Shown in pieces: positions 43,429 to 53,770 of a stretch of 64,000 nt of DNA. The notes beneath the pieces were generated by a model. It saw only the letters and a list, made by a program, of their open reading frames with translations. It searched no databases and had not been told where the DNA came from. Numbering within the stretch: the first letter of the stretch is position 1; each line of letters starts with the position of its first letter. Source of the stretch: Cupriavidus necator. Lineage in GTDB: Bacteria > Pseudomonadota > Gammaproteobacteria > Burkholderiales > Burkholderiaceae. The position numbers were made by a program, and so were the translations under genes. The stretch lies in the NCBI GenBank assembly GCA_022041995.1, contig CP074382.1, positions 558,001 through 622,000 of the forward strand, given 5' to 3'.

Positions 43429-44665
43429 CCCTCTCAAGAAACCATTTCAATTACCTGATTTGATTGGTGTTTTTCAAGAGGATTGTCCTTGTGGCTGGAT
43501 TGGGACGAGTTCGAGACCCATGGCTGCGGCTTTTCTCCTGAGGTGGTAGATCACGCGCTGCTGGTAGCGTTCTTCGTAGTAGGCCTGCCCCTGATCGACA
43601 TAGGCAGTGCCTTTGGTCAGCATGGCGTAGACCAAGCGGGCGAGCTTGTGTGCAACCGCTGTCACGGCCTTGCCCTTATCCAACCGCCCACACATTCGAC
43701 GATAGTAGGCGCCCAGAGCCGACTGGCTGGGGCGGAGTGCAGCGGCAGCCAGCTTCAGAGCTTGAGCAGCGCGATTAGCGTTGCCCTTGGTGGCCCCTGA
43801 TAGGCGTTTGCCTCCGGAGATCTTCGTGCCCGGAGACAAGCCCAGCCATGAGGCGAAGTGTTTGGCGTTCCGAAAGCGCGACAGATCTGGGCCGATCTCG
43901 GCGACTACCTTGAGTGCGGTCGTGATGTCGATGCCGTCAATCGCAGTTAGGTCAACGCCGCAGATGCGGAAGAGATAGGTGCGTGCATCAAACTTGGGGG
44001 CATTTTTTGCCTTGCCGACGCGGCGCTTGGACGGACCGGGCTCAGCTTCGCTCCGGCTCAACGCCTTAAGCATGCTCTCCAGTTGGACGTCGCAGCGCTG
44101 TAGCGCTTTGGAATAAGCATCAAATAGCTCAACCGCCTGGGTCAAGGCGAACAGGTGTTCTTCCCGCCAGTTACCCTGCAACGACTTGGCAATCTCTTCT
44201 TTGCTCGCCTCGATCCGGCTGTTTTTGAGATCTGCCAGCTTCAGTGGGTCGCGCTCGCCAGCGATGATCGCGCGCAGAATCTTCTGGCCAGTCTCACCGA
44301 CAACGTCAGAAATTACATTGGCCAACTGTACATTCATGAGCGCTAGAGCTTTTTGCATATGCTGCACATGCCGCGACTGGTAGGACAGCAGCATTGCGCG
44401 CTGACGCATCACTGAGCGTAATGCGCAAATCTCGTCCTTGGGACGAAACGCTCCAGACAGTAGTCCGTAGCTCATCAGTTGCTGTAGCCACTGGCAGTCG
44501 AGCACGTCGGACTTGCGGCCCGAGACGTTTTTCACGTGACGGGCATTGACCAGAAATACATTCAGGCCTCGCGACTCCAGCAACTCGAACAGGGTAATCC
44601 AGTACACTCCGGTTGACTCCATCGCCACCGTGTCAATGCCGCACGAAACCAGCCAATCGGCCAAG
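43429..44665 (-). pseudogene. IS110-family element, 5' end lost
   Basis: The sequence common with the copy at 55898 begins at CCCTCTCAAG (43429). The transposase frame (43474-44665) runs about 397 codons: VAMESTGVYWITLFELLESR, NARHVKNVSGRKSDVLDCQW (the DEDD-type Asp residues), then the transposase_20 domain GVDLTAIDGIDITTALKVVA and HFASWLGLSPGTKISGGKRL. The N-terminal 40-50 residues with the first catalytic Asp are replaced by the IS3 element at 44666. The copy at 55898 confirms the right half. Confidence 0.8.
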
Positions 44666-44726
44666 AGAGGTGGCACCGTTTGTTCGGACAGGGATCCGGA
44701 GTTTTTAAGTGGAAGCGCTGGGGCAG

Positions 44727-45539
44727 TCAGGCTGCCGATTTGATCGCTGGCAGCGTGGCGAAGTATGCCTCATCCGGGGTCTGGTCCGCCAGACTGGAAT
44801 GGGGCCGTCGTTGGTTGTACCAGGTTAGGTAGTTAGCGATAGAGCGGCGCGCATGGCTGACCGAGTCGTAGGCTTTCAGGTAGACCTCCTCGTATTTGAC
44901 GCTGCGCCAAAGGCGTTCGACGAACACGTTATCGCGCCAACTGCCCTTGCCGTCCATCGACAGTTGGATGCCGCGGTCCAGCACGGCGTCTGTGAACTCC
45001 GTGGCGGTGAACTGGCTGCCCTGGTCGGTGTTGACGATCTCCGGCGCGCCGTACTTGGCAAAGGCCTCCTCGATTGCCTCGACGGCATGACAGCTCTCCA
45101 GCGTGATCGCCACCCGGTGCACCCGGCGGCTGGCCCAGTCCACCACTGCCGTCAGGTACACAAAGCCCCGTGCCATCGGAATGTAGGTCGTGTCCAGCGC
45201 CCACACCTGGTTGGCCCGGTCGATCTTCCGGTCGCGCAGCAGGTACGGCCAGATCTTGTGCGCCGCGTGCTTGCGGCTCGTGTTCGGCCGGCGATACAGC
45301 GCCTCAATGCCCATGCGCTTCATCAGCGTGCCCACGTGCCGGCGACCGACCTGGATGCCTTCCCGGCGCAGCAGGCGCGCCCCCGCGAAGGGATGCTCCA
45401 GATGCAGTTCGTCGATGCGGCGCATCAGCTTCAGATCTGCCTCGCTGACCGGTTGCGGCTGGTAGTACGCGCTGGACCGGGCGATGCCCACCAGCTTGAC
45501 CTGCCGGCTCACCGGCAGCGCGTGCTCGCGGTCGATCAT
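44727..45539 (-). CDS. IS3-family OrfB (copy 2) with two small in-frame deletions
   Basis: 270 residues; copy 1 has 276. MLAR is missing after PFAGAR (here FAGARLLRREG), and RRVLAYRV is shortened to RRVHRV; one Pro is changed to Arg. All DDE residues (ALDTTYIP, NTDQGSQF, FVERLW) remain, but the loss next to the first core beta strands may reduce activity. Confidence 0.8.
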   Translation of the reverse strand: MIDREHALPVSRQVKLVGIARSSAYYQPQPVSEADLKLMRRIDELHLEHPFAGARLLRREGIQVGRRHVGTLMKRMGIEALYRRPNTSRKHAAHKIWPYLLRDRKIDRANQVWALDTTYIPMARGFVYLTAVVDWASRRVHRVAITLESCHAVEAIEEAFAKYGAPEIVNTDQGSQFTATEFTDAVLDRGIQLSMDGKGSWRDNVFVERLWRSVKYEEVYLKAYDSVSHARRSIANYLTWYNQRRPHSSLADQTPDEAYFATLPAIKSAA

Positions 45540-45844
45540 CGCTTTGCGCTCAGCAGGCCGGCCTTGCTGAGCGCGCCGGACAAAAAATCGTTCTCCAGCG
45601 CCAACTGGCCGATCTTGGCGTGCAGCACCTTCAAATCCACCGGCGGCTCGCCCCCACTTTCCTTGCCACCGCCGAACAGGTCCGCGGCATGCTCCACCAA
45701 CTGCTGCTTCCACGCTGTGATCTGGCTGGGGTGCACGTCGTACTGCTGGGCCAGCTCCGCCAGCGTCTTTTCGCCCTTGAGGGCCGCCAGGGCTACCTTC
45801 GCCTTCAACCCCGCCGAGTGGGTTCGCCTGCTTCGTTTCGTCAT
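45536..45844 (-). CDS. IS3-family OrfA (copy 2)
   Basis: 102 residues, with the same protein as at 12710-13018, overlapping OrfB by ATGA. Confidence 0.85.
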   Translation of the reverse strand: MTKRSRRTHSAGLKAKVALAALKGEKTLAELAQQYDVHPSQITAWKQQLVEHAADLFGGGKESGGEPPVDLKVLHAKIGQLALENDFLSGALSKAGLLSAKR

Positions 45845-46038
45845 CTTCTGAGGTCCTTTCTGCCCGCCATTATGGCCGGCTCAGACCCCAGCTCTTCCAT
45901 TTATCCGACTGTCCGAATTTCCGGCGCCACCTCTTCAGACAGTGGCTCGGCACTTTGCCTGCACCTTGATCATTTTCAGCGGCACCGCGAATAGCGGTAG
46001 CCATTATCATTTCACTTTGCCGGCGGGGCGCCCCTCTC

Positions 46039-46503
46039 TCAGAGAAGCTCGTGGTCGCGCGCGTCGATTTCAAGCGGCGCATTGACGTAGCCAAAGGTCG
46101 CGATCTCAGCCAGGTATGCAGGGAGAAAGCTCTCAATTGAGCCAGCTTGTTCATACTGATGAACATGCCGGAACTCATGCGTGAGCAAGCGCCGTGTGGC
46201 ATGACCTTTCGCAATCAATATGGCGTACCCTAGTGTCAATCCAACCGTATCCGGACCAAACAATCCTGTTGAACAGGCGACATTCCGCAGTGTCTCATCC
46301 GCAGGCATCGGGAGAGTATCGACAATTGCGATGTGGATACGTTCGGGCATAGCAACACCAACGGCACTAGCGACCGATAGACCTTGTTCGGTTAGTGCGC
46401 TTCCGTTCCGGATTACTGGTTCGGCCATACTCTCGGCCCAGGCTACCGCGGCAGGCAATAGTGATGGCAGTAGAGATAACAGGTTGGATGTCATGTTGCG
46501 CAT
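46039..46503 (-). CDS. Putative membrane-anchored peptidase-like protein (HEFRH)
   Basis: 154 residues (150 if ATG 46491 is used). The N-terminal hydrophobic segment SLLPSLLPAAVAWAESMAEP may anchor it or act as signal. The middle LTLGYAILIAKGHATRRLLT leads into HEFRHVHQYEQAGSIESFLP, an HExxH-like motif with Phe-Arg, and YLAEIATFGYVNAPLEIDAR with a possible downstream Glu ligand. This arrangement resembles small zincin-like proteins of unknown function. It appears complete. Confidence 0.55.
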   Translation of the reverse strand: MRNMTSNLLSLLPSLLPAAVAWAESMAEPVIRNGSALTEQGLSVASAVGVAMPERIHIAIVDTLPMPADETLRNVACSTGLFGPDTVGLTLGYAILIAKGHATRRLLTHEFRHVHQYEQAGSIESFLPAYLAEIATFGYVNAPLEIDARDHELL

Positions 46504-46603
46504 TTTTCCCGGTTGTATGAATTTGTGTCTCTAGGTATGAGAGAAAGCCGGCATCTGCTTCTTTCACCCAACGTGTCTGCGTGGTCGACAAACCGAAGGG
46601 TTA

Positions 46604-46870
46604 TCAGCGGGCAGCCTGTGCTCCATCTTTGTGGACACGAAAGATTGTGTCAGAACTATATGACGGTTCGGATTCGTCTTCCCCACGAAAGTCCCGTCGC
46701 CGCTCTTTTACCCGGGTCTTAGCTCCATCGAATGTGGCGCCGATTGCCTCCAGGCATTCGTCGCGAGTAAGACTTGTCCGTTTGCATTGGTTACTGCACC
46801 CCGTGCTACGTCCTTCGGTACCTGCAGGCGTTCGCGAATGAGAGGGCAATTTCGCCTGGAAAAGGTTCAT
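46604..46870 (-). CDS. Possible 88-residue protein after the acetyltransferase
   Basis: The frame MNLFQAKLPSHSRTPAGTEG ... CLEAIGATFDGAKTRVKERR ends at 46604. The IS1595 insertion falls exactly at its ATG: the 8 bp duplication (GAATGAAC on this strand) preserves the start codon. In the uninterrupted sequence the ATG would lie about 10 bases after the acetyltransferase stop. Ribosome site weak, family unknown. Confidence 0.35.
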   Translation of the reverse strand: MNLFQAKLPSHSRTPAGTEGRSTGCSNQCKRTSLTRDECLEAIGATFDGAKTRVKERRRDFRGEDESEPSYSSDTIFRVHKDGAQAAR

Positions 46871-46872
46871 TC

Positions 46873-47982
46873 CGTGCTTATCCGGTTAGCTCCCAAACCT
46901 ACTAGATGTAGTGGGTAGCGATTTTTGGCATAGAGCTCGGCATAGGTCGGCGCGGTGACGTCACCAGCGATGCCGAGCAGGGAGCGAAATGCATTGAAGG
47001 GATAGAAACGACGGTTGAAGCGGAAGGTAAATTCGTTGAGATAGGCTTGCAGGTGCTGCGGGCTGACACCGTGATGAATTCCGCGCAGCCAGGTCTTGAG
47101 ATTGGAGAACACAAGGTGAATGATCGGCAGGAAGGATTCGGTCACTTGCATCTCACCGCGCTGCGCGATGGCGATATGGCCATAGCCGCGCTCGCCCAGC
47201 TTGGCATAACCGTTCCAGTCGTCGGTGATGATGGTTGCGCCGGGTGCAACGGTACGCTCGATGAATCCGCCCAGCGACCGGGCACTTCGGTCAGGAACCA
47301 GAGCGAGCCGAACTCGTCCGGCATACCGTCCGCTCTTGCGTTTGTTGCGGCTGCCGGCAAGTTTGCGTTGCCGAACCTCGACAGCGCCGGCCACAAGAAC
47401 CATGTCGTGCACGCCCCTGCCTTTGCCGCGAGTACGCCCACCGACGTAGGTCTTATCGGCCTCGACGTGTTCCTCAGGCTTGCCACCGATCCGATCCTGG
47501 TCGGGGCGCACCATGCCGGCGCGCAACTTGTGGAGTATCTGGAAGGCGGTCTCGTAACGCGACAGGTCGAGTTGGCGCTGGAACTGAACGGCCGACATGC
47601 CAGGTGTCTGACTGGCGACCAGTTACGCCGCCCAGAACCAAACCGACAGCGGTGTGTGCGTGCGCTCCATGACGGTGCCAGCAGTGAGGCTCGTGTCGCG
47701 TGTGCAATGGCGACAACGGAAAACGCCGGGGCGATTGGCAAAGCGGTACGGCTCACCAAGCAAGCCACAGTGGTCACAAATGAACCCATCGCTCCATCGA
47801 GCGCGCTCAAAGTAGGCCATGCATGCCGCTTCGTCTGGAAACATCCGCTGAAACTCCGGCAGCGAGCCCGGAAACGGCAGATCGCCTCGGTCAAGCACGT
47901 CAATAACCATGGTTGCCCCGGGGTGGCACAGATGACCAACATACTATCGGTAGAGGGCTTGGGAGACAACCGGATAAGCATG
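46873..47982 (-). mobile_element. IS1595-family element, copy 2
   Basis: 1,110 bp, with the ends described for copy 1 and an 8 bp duplication GTTCATTC at 46865-46872 and 47983-47990. It encodes the same split transposase. Confidence 0.9.
46888..47910 (-). pseudogene. IS1595-family transposase, copy 2, with in-frame stop
   Basis: The zinc-ribbon part is 47910-47623 and the DDE part resumes in the same frame with a possible restart at 47598. It shares the TAA stop and the five-A run with copy 1, so both changes predate duplication or both are systematic errors. The frame again runs out of the element, ending at 46867. Confidence 0.75.
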
Positions 47983-47991
47983 GTTCATTCG

Positions 47992-48490
47992 TCATGCTCG
48001 GAAGGCGCATTGAGTGGTCTTAAAGACTCGAGTTCGCAACGCCCAGACCGATTGCTGCAAAAAGTGGCCACGATATATCTTCGCGCCCACGCGCGCATAG
48101 TCGTCGAGCACACCACATGACTTGAATCCAAAGCGCTCCCACAACAAGTGGGTTGGGCTCCCCTCGCGTACATGAAGGAATAGTTGCTCGATGCCAAGTG
48201 CATCCGCTTTGACCACGATCTGCCGAACGGCACGCAAAACGATGTTCTGGTCGCGGTATGCGGGATGCACCGCTAGCTTGCTTACTTCCGCGCGATGATG
48301 ACAGGTGGGCATCTCACTACGAATCATCATGCAAAAGAACCCTATGTTGCCACCATCTGTTTCTCCAATCAACGCGAGCCCTCCTCTGGAAATTTGATAG
48401 CGCAATTCGGTAACGAGCGCTTCGGCCTCGTCGTCCGAAATAAAGCATGCTCGGTCCAGTGTGGCGCCTTCAATAGCGGTGAATTGGACG
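47992..48490 (-). pseudogene. GNAT acetyltransferase, start unclear
   Basis: The coding signal runs from about 48490: LVQFTAIEGATLDRACFISD, DEAEALVTELRYQISRGGLA, GFFCMMIRSE, VSKLAVHPAYRDQNIVLRAV and HLLWERFGFKSCGVLDDYAR. VSKLAVHPAYR and ERFGF are GNAT motifs A and B; the usual R/Q-x-x-G-x-G/A loop is replaced by RDQNIV, which would weaken acetyl-CoA binding. The first usable ATG (48405) would drop about 30 residues, and a stop lies above, so a frameshift or start loss is likely. Substrate unknown. Confidence 0.5.
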
Positions 48491-48560
48491 AGTTTGACAA
48501 TGAGTCTGCGTCTATATCGCGAAAATCAGAAATCCATTTCAGATGCGTAATATCTCTCAC

Positions 48561-49138
48561 TGGCCCCCCTGAGCTGTAGGGGTGAACACGGAATTCGTAC
48601 GGTCACCGGAAGCGCTCCTTCGCTGGTACCACATAATATGCTGACATTGAAAACGACGGCGCAGCTTGACCCACGTCAAAAGTCCCGCTTCTGACTGAGT
48701 CGTCCATAGGAAATAGTCGAATCAATGCCGCAAGAAACCCCGTTATTGTCTGTCGCAACATCGACATGTCTGTCGCAACATCGACAAAGTCTTGGTCGCC
48801 ATTGTCGGCTTTGAATTCCCATTCTCACTGCATTTCGAAAAAAATCCTTCAATACTTGTAAGGTGCAACAATATGTGCACCTATACAATGGATTGGCATA
48901 GATTTCGCTTTCCCCTTCAATCGTGTGGTAGCTGACTAAAGTTGGATGACGATTTCATTACGCAAGTTAAGAGAATTGAATGACAGCTGCTTCAGGAATT
49001 GGAATTTGGCAGAATTGTCATGTTGACTTGCGGTGGCATTGGCGTGAAAAAAGTATAGGCCAACGCTACAAGAAAACGTGCCGCGAAAAGAGCTGTGTCG
49101 GGATGCCACGTATTGAAGTCTAACTAAGACGAAGATAT
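48561..49138. other. Intergenic region with a tandem repeat
   Basis: No gene is supported. The right part is AT-rich and should contain the promoter of the metallopeptidase gene; the 20 bp tandem repeat at 48748-48787 is the only distinct structure. Confidence 0.4.
48748..48787 (+). repeat. 20 bp tandem repeat, two units
   Basis: TGTCTGTCGCAACATCGACA occurs twice head to tail without a mismatch. Confidence 0.85.
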
Positions 49139-50760
49139 ATGAAGTACAAGCAGCGCACGTTGCATTCTTTTTGGACGCTTGCTCAGACAGCACTGATATC
49201 TGTAGTGCTGGCCTCTTGCGGTGGAGGGGAAGGTGACAGCGGCGATCCCGCGGCGATGTCCAACACCGCCGCGTCGGTCCTCGTCGAGAAGGTCTGTTCG
49301 AATTGCGGAGCATTGGACGCTCACACCTATTCTGGTAGCGGCATAGGCGTCTGGGAAAGCGTTAATACCACACCTCGGCTGTGGAGACTCCCATCAGCAT
49401 CTCAGGGCTGAACGGCCAGGATGTAACTCTCGTTTTCACTAATCAAACCGGCACTGCACAGGTTATGCCGAAAATCGCGCTAACGACGTCGTACCATCCC
49501 ATCGTCGCCGACCAACTACGATGGGACGACGGCACGGAAGCGCTTAAACGCCGAATATCAAGTTTCAATCGAGACGGCTGGAAAACGCTCGCTAAAGCGC
49601 GAAGATACTCTCTAAGCTATTTTCCTAGTAAATTGGATATGGATGGCGTAAAAACCTGGTATCTCGCGGACGATACGTCTCACGCCACAACCTTGGTTCG
49701 GAAACTCAAGACAACTGACGGAATCACTGTCAATTTCTGGGTCGAGACAACTGAACTCGACCCGACAAAGGTGAGTCAAGCGGTTGTCGACACGCTAGCT
49801 GGCGAGTTCGTCTCGCCTGGCAAGATCTACGATATGCTGAAGTCAATTGGTGGCCCGCTCTGGGGTCCCCACAGCTATAGCAATATCATTAGCGGTAGTG
49901 ATCAGCCGATTGACATCGTAATCGCTAAGTTCAATAGGGGATCAGGGATGGCCGGATACTTCTATGGGCGCAACGCATTCAAGCGTGATCTGCAGCCATA
50001 CTCAAACGAATCGGTGTCGCTTTACCTGAACTCTGAGGAAATGTATCTCCATGGCACCGACGGCTTGAACTACATGCGCTCTGGGATGGCGCATGAAGCT
50101 ATGCATATGCAGAATTTCTACCGCCGCGGCGTTTCCCAGGGTTTGGATGCGTCCTACGAATTCGAGACGTGGCTGGACGAAGCTACAGCCATGATGTTTG
50201 AGGACTTTGCGAGCCAGTCCATCGTGGAGAACTTCAATACGATCAGGGACATGCGCTTCTACAGCTACGTAAGTTTTGACGACAGAATTCACAACTGCAG
50301 CCTGCTTGAGTGGAACACAACCAGTACATGCAACGGATATTCGATCTGGGGCTCGCTCGGTGGATTTCTCAATCGCCAACTCGGACTGAGCTTCTACAAA
50401 CATCTCCTTACCAACTTTAGCAGCACAGATTCGATGGCGGTTCTCGACTCTTCAATTCGGGCCACGGCAGCGACCTCCAGCTTTCAACAGCAGCTGCGCG
50501 GCTTTGCCGCGACATCAGGCGCACTGATGAAGGAACCCGCCCCAGTTGGCTTTGGCTTCCCTTCGCGGGAGGAAGGTGGATTCGTGCTGCCTGTAATTGA
50601 CACACACGCTTTTCTAACGAATTCTAATCAGTTATCAGCAGTGCCCGCGGCCCTCCAGCCGTATGCCTACGTACCAGTAGTTCGGCAGAATGTTACAGGT
50701 ATGTATAGCGAGACGGTCAAGATTCCGCCCAACTCCTCACTGTCCGTCGTGATTCAATGA
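49139..50760 (+). pseudogene. M30-type secreted metallopeptidase, one frameshift
   Basis: ATG 49139 starts a lipoprotein signal (SVVLASCGGGEGD, lipobox LASC). After NTGVWESVNTT-like sequence the frame breaks near 49370; one extra base joins SAVETPISISGLNGQDVTLV and the long second frame to 50760, in total about 540 residues. The zinc site is MAHEAMHMQNFYRRG (HExxH) with WLDEATAMMFEDFASQ downstream, as in the M30 (hyicolysin-like) family. It would be an outer-membrane or secreted protease. Everything except the single indel is well preserved. Confidence 0.7.
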
Positions 50761-50800
50761 TGCGAAGGGATGGCTGCTGTCACTCAACTTCTGTAGACCT

Positions 50801-51106
50801 ATGCCTCACGTGATTGCTTCGCTAGTTGCCCTCAGCGTCGCTGCATTTGCCGCGGCACCAACGGAGGACCAGCATCTGACGCTGATTGGTGAGATCCACA
50901 TCAAGGGCAATGAGCCCTTCCCAAAGGTCATACTCGAAACAGCAGCCCATAAAAGCTGGGAACTGGAAGGTGTGTCATTGAATGAGGCGCGGTTGGTAAG
51001 TCGTCGCCAGGTAACGGTGCACGGCGTCGTAATCAGATCGCCGGCCCCAGGTGTGTGGTTGCCTTCAGTGCGAGTAGAAAGCCCTCCACAAGTGGTAGTG
51101 CCATGA
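50801..51106 (+). CDS. Small exported protein downstream of the metallopeptidase
   Basis: 101 residues. MPHVIASLVALSVAAFAAAP is a signal peptide; the mature part (LTLIGEIHIKGNEPFPKVIL, WELEGVSLNEARLVSRRQVT, VHGVVI) has a beta-rich, OB-like pattern. It starts 40 bases after the peptidase stop, so it may be co-transcribed. No recognised family. Confidence 0.5.
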   Translation: MPHVIASLVALSVAAFAAAPTEDQHLTLIGEIHIKGNEPFPKVILETAAHKSWELEGVSLNEARLVSRRQVTVHGVVIRSPAPGVWLPSVRVESPPQVVVP

Positions 51107-51378
51107 TGACCTTTATGCCAGTTCTGTTTTTATTGTCTCCATTCACTGATTTGCCGTGGTAAGTCACAGGACATTCGATGTCCGTGGATGGTAGGGTCAC
51201 TAACACTTTCCGGTATCGAATAAGGAGCATAGAGTCATTCTTGCTGCTGTCCTACTAGTTTTCGGATGTTTCGCCCTGATTCGATACCAAGAGATAGGGT
51301 TTATGTATCCATTCACCTTAGGCAGCATTGAATGGCTATGCGCTATCTTGAAATTCATGTCATATTTATCTTTGGAGT
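51107..51378. other. Intergenic, no gene seen
   Basis: AT-richer spacer in front of the P450 gene; no clear promoter or terminator could be assigned. Confidence 0.4.
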
Positions 51379-52691
51379 ATGTATATCTTGGACACCACCA
51401 CCACCACCTCCAACTTCGATCTTCCCAATGACATCGCGAAGCTTTTGGTTGATCCCAAGACTTATTCAAACCGCGAGCTATTGCATGCAGTCTATACATG
51501 GGCGCGCGCGACCAACCCGTTCGGGCGCGCCATCATCGAGGGCTTCGACCCATTCTGGGTTGCAACAAAGCATGCCGATGTAAGTGCCATTTCGCGTGAC
51601 AGCAGTCTATTTCGCAACGGTGACTATTCGGTTGTTTGCCGATCAAAAGCCGCAATCGACTATATAATTTCGGTCACCGGGTCTCCGCATATCGTCAAGG
51701 CGCTAGTGCAACTCGACGGTGATGAGCACCAGAAGTTGCGCGCGCTGGCGCAATCATGGTTTATGCCTGACAGCCTTCTCAAACTGGATGAGCGTATCCG
51801 ACGACTGGCCCGTCGCTGTGTTGACAGACTTGCGCAGTATGAAGGTGGCCCAATAGATTTTTCTAGGGATATTGCGCCATATTATCCCTTGCATGTCATA
51901 ATGGATATTCTAGGGGTCCCGTCTCAAGACGAGGCCAAAATGTTGGTCCTGACGCAGGAGTTGTTTGGTGGGAAGATCCAGAACTCAATCGAAGAAAGGA
52001 GGAGGTCACTTCCGATAATGAGGTCTTGGCAAAAAATCTGCTGGCAGTAGTAGAAGACTTTCGGCATTATTTTGAAAAGCTGACTTCGGACAGAAGGAGG
52101 AATCCACGTAACGATATGGCAACATTGCTAGCCAACGCTATCGTAAATGGCGAACCGATTAGCGATGCCAGCCGCTTGGGCTACTACATTATTATTGCCA
52201 CGGCGGGACACGATACCACATCATCGTCCTCCGCGATCGCAATGTGGGCACTGAGCCAGTTTCCTGACCTGCTGCCTCGACTTCAAGCCGATCCGGCGCT
52301 GATACCGCAATTTGTCGACGAAGCGGTGCGCTTTGCGTCACCGGTGAGTCACTTCATGCGTACCGCGGCGGCGGATACAGAGATCCGAGGGCGCACTATT
52401 CGCAAAGGCGATTGGATAATGCTGTGCTACGGCTCGGCTAATCGAGATGAAGCTATCTTCGATAAACCATTCGAGTTCAGCATTGATCGAAAAGAAGCCC
52501 GCCATCTGGCATTTGGAACAGGGCCTCATGTTTGCCTGGGCCAGCACTTGGCAAAAATGGAAATGCGCATCCTATTTGAGGAGATGATACCGTGCCTAGA
52601 AGGCGTGGAGTCGGCTGGGGAGCTCGAGATGGTCGCATCCAGCTTCGTCGGGGGGCCTAAGCATCTTCCTTTGCGCTGTTTCATGCGATAG
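51379..52691 (+). pseudogene. Cytochrome P450, one frameshift
   Basis: The frame from ATG 51379 covers the N-terminal half (FDPFWVATKHADVSAISRDS, LDGDEHQKLRALAQSWFMPD with the helix C region) and breaks near 51978; adding one base (KIQ-ELNRRKEEVTSDNEVL) joins it to the C-terminal half ending at 52691. That half has the oxygen-binding AGHDTTSS, the ExxR motif EAVR and the haem loop FGTGPHVCLGQHLA with the Cys ligand, so all key residues are present. About 437 residues once repaired, a soluble bacterial P450 needing separate redox partners. No ferredoxin gene is near. Substrate unknown. Confidence 0.75.
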
Positions 52692-52823
52692 AGCAGTTTT
52701 GAATCAAAATTCGTCACGGATGGTGGGACTGTCGTCATATGAAAGATTCGGAAAAATTAGAAATCATGCTTCCCACTCTCAAGAAAGTGGCACTGATTTC
52801 GCATATCGGAACTAGCAGACCAA

Positions 52824-53770
52824 GGCCTGCCAAAAATTTTGAGTTTAGGGCATCACATGTCTCCAAGGAGCATGTGATGCCGCGCAAAACCAAGACGAGC
52901 CAGGCCGCCGACCGTGAGTTGCGGACCCTCCCCGAGGATCTGATTGAACGCGCTTTGGGCGCCGAACTCGGCCATCATCTGGGCTACCCATCGGGCGCTG
53001 CCAACCAGCGCTGGCAATAGCGACAAGACGTTCCTGACGGACGATGGGCGGCTGCGGTTAGACATCCCGCGCGACCGCGACGGCATCTTCGATCCGATCC
53101 TGATTCCCAAGCACGAGCGGCGCTTCACCGGGTTCGGCGACAAGATCATCGCCATGTATGCCCGTGGCTTGGCCGTACGCGAGATCCGGGCGTTCCTGGC
53201 CGAGCAGTACGGCATCGAGGTATCACCCGAATTCATCAGCTCAGTGACCGATGCGGTCATGGACGAGGTCACCGCCTGGCAGGCCCGTCCGCTTGAGGTG
53301 ATGTACCCGGTGGTGTTCTTCGACGCGCCGCGGTCAAGATGCGCGACAATAGCGTGGTGCGCAACAAGGCCGTCTATCTGGCCTTGGGCGTGCTGCCGGA
53401 CGGCAAGCGCGACATTCTGAGCCTGTGGATCGAGAGCACCGAAGGCGCCAAGTTCTGGATGAAGGTGTTCAACGACCTGAAGTTCCGACGCCGGACATCC
53501 TGATTGCGGTCACCGACGGCCTCAAGGGCATGGAACAGGCCTTGGCCGCAGTGTTCCCGGACACCACGCTGCAGACCTGCATCGTGCATCTGATCCGGAA
53601 CAGTTTGGAATACGCCAGTTGGAAGGAGCGCCGCACCGTGGCGGCAGCGCTCAAGCCGGTGTACACGGCAACCAGTGCCGAGGCTGCACTGGCCGAGCTG
53701 GCGGCCTTCGAGCAAGGAAAATGGGGTAAGGACTACCCCCGATCGCCGCGTCCTGGCGTCGCGCGTGGGA
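52824..53770 (+). pseudogene. IS256-family element 3, decayed
   Basis: The left terminal repeat GGCCTGCCAAAAATTTTGAG (52824) matches that of element 1. The transposase starts ATG 52877 (MPRKTKTSQAADRELRTLPE), loses about 20 codons near 52945, then shifts frame at about 53015, 53330 and 53483, ending in AFEQGKWGKD before IS701 at 53771. Catalytic segments VVFFDA and IAVTDGLKGM survive in separate frames. Not functional. Confidence 0.75.

Larger units (their letters stand above)
44666..45934 (-). mobile_element. IS3-family element, copy 2 (1,269 bp)
   Basis: The same AGAGGTGGCACC / AGAGGTGGCGCC ends as at 12620-13906, in opposite orientation. It is 18 bp shorter because of two in-frame deletions in OrfB (12 and 6 bp). 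Confidence 0.85.

Noticed and set aside
12620..45934. Composite transposon bounded by the two IS3 copies
   Set aside because: The copies are inverted and 31 kb apart with no shared outer duplication and different surroundings; no evidence that the whole moved as a unit.
45935..46038. Missing N-terminus of the IS110 transposase right of the IS3 copy
   Set aside because: No frame gives the IS110 RuvC-like start; the sequence belongs to the flank of the gene at 46039.
47047..48120. 357-codon plus-strand frame over IS1595
   Set aside because: It is the antisense of the transposase; the same shadow occurs at the other copy.
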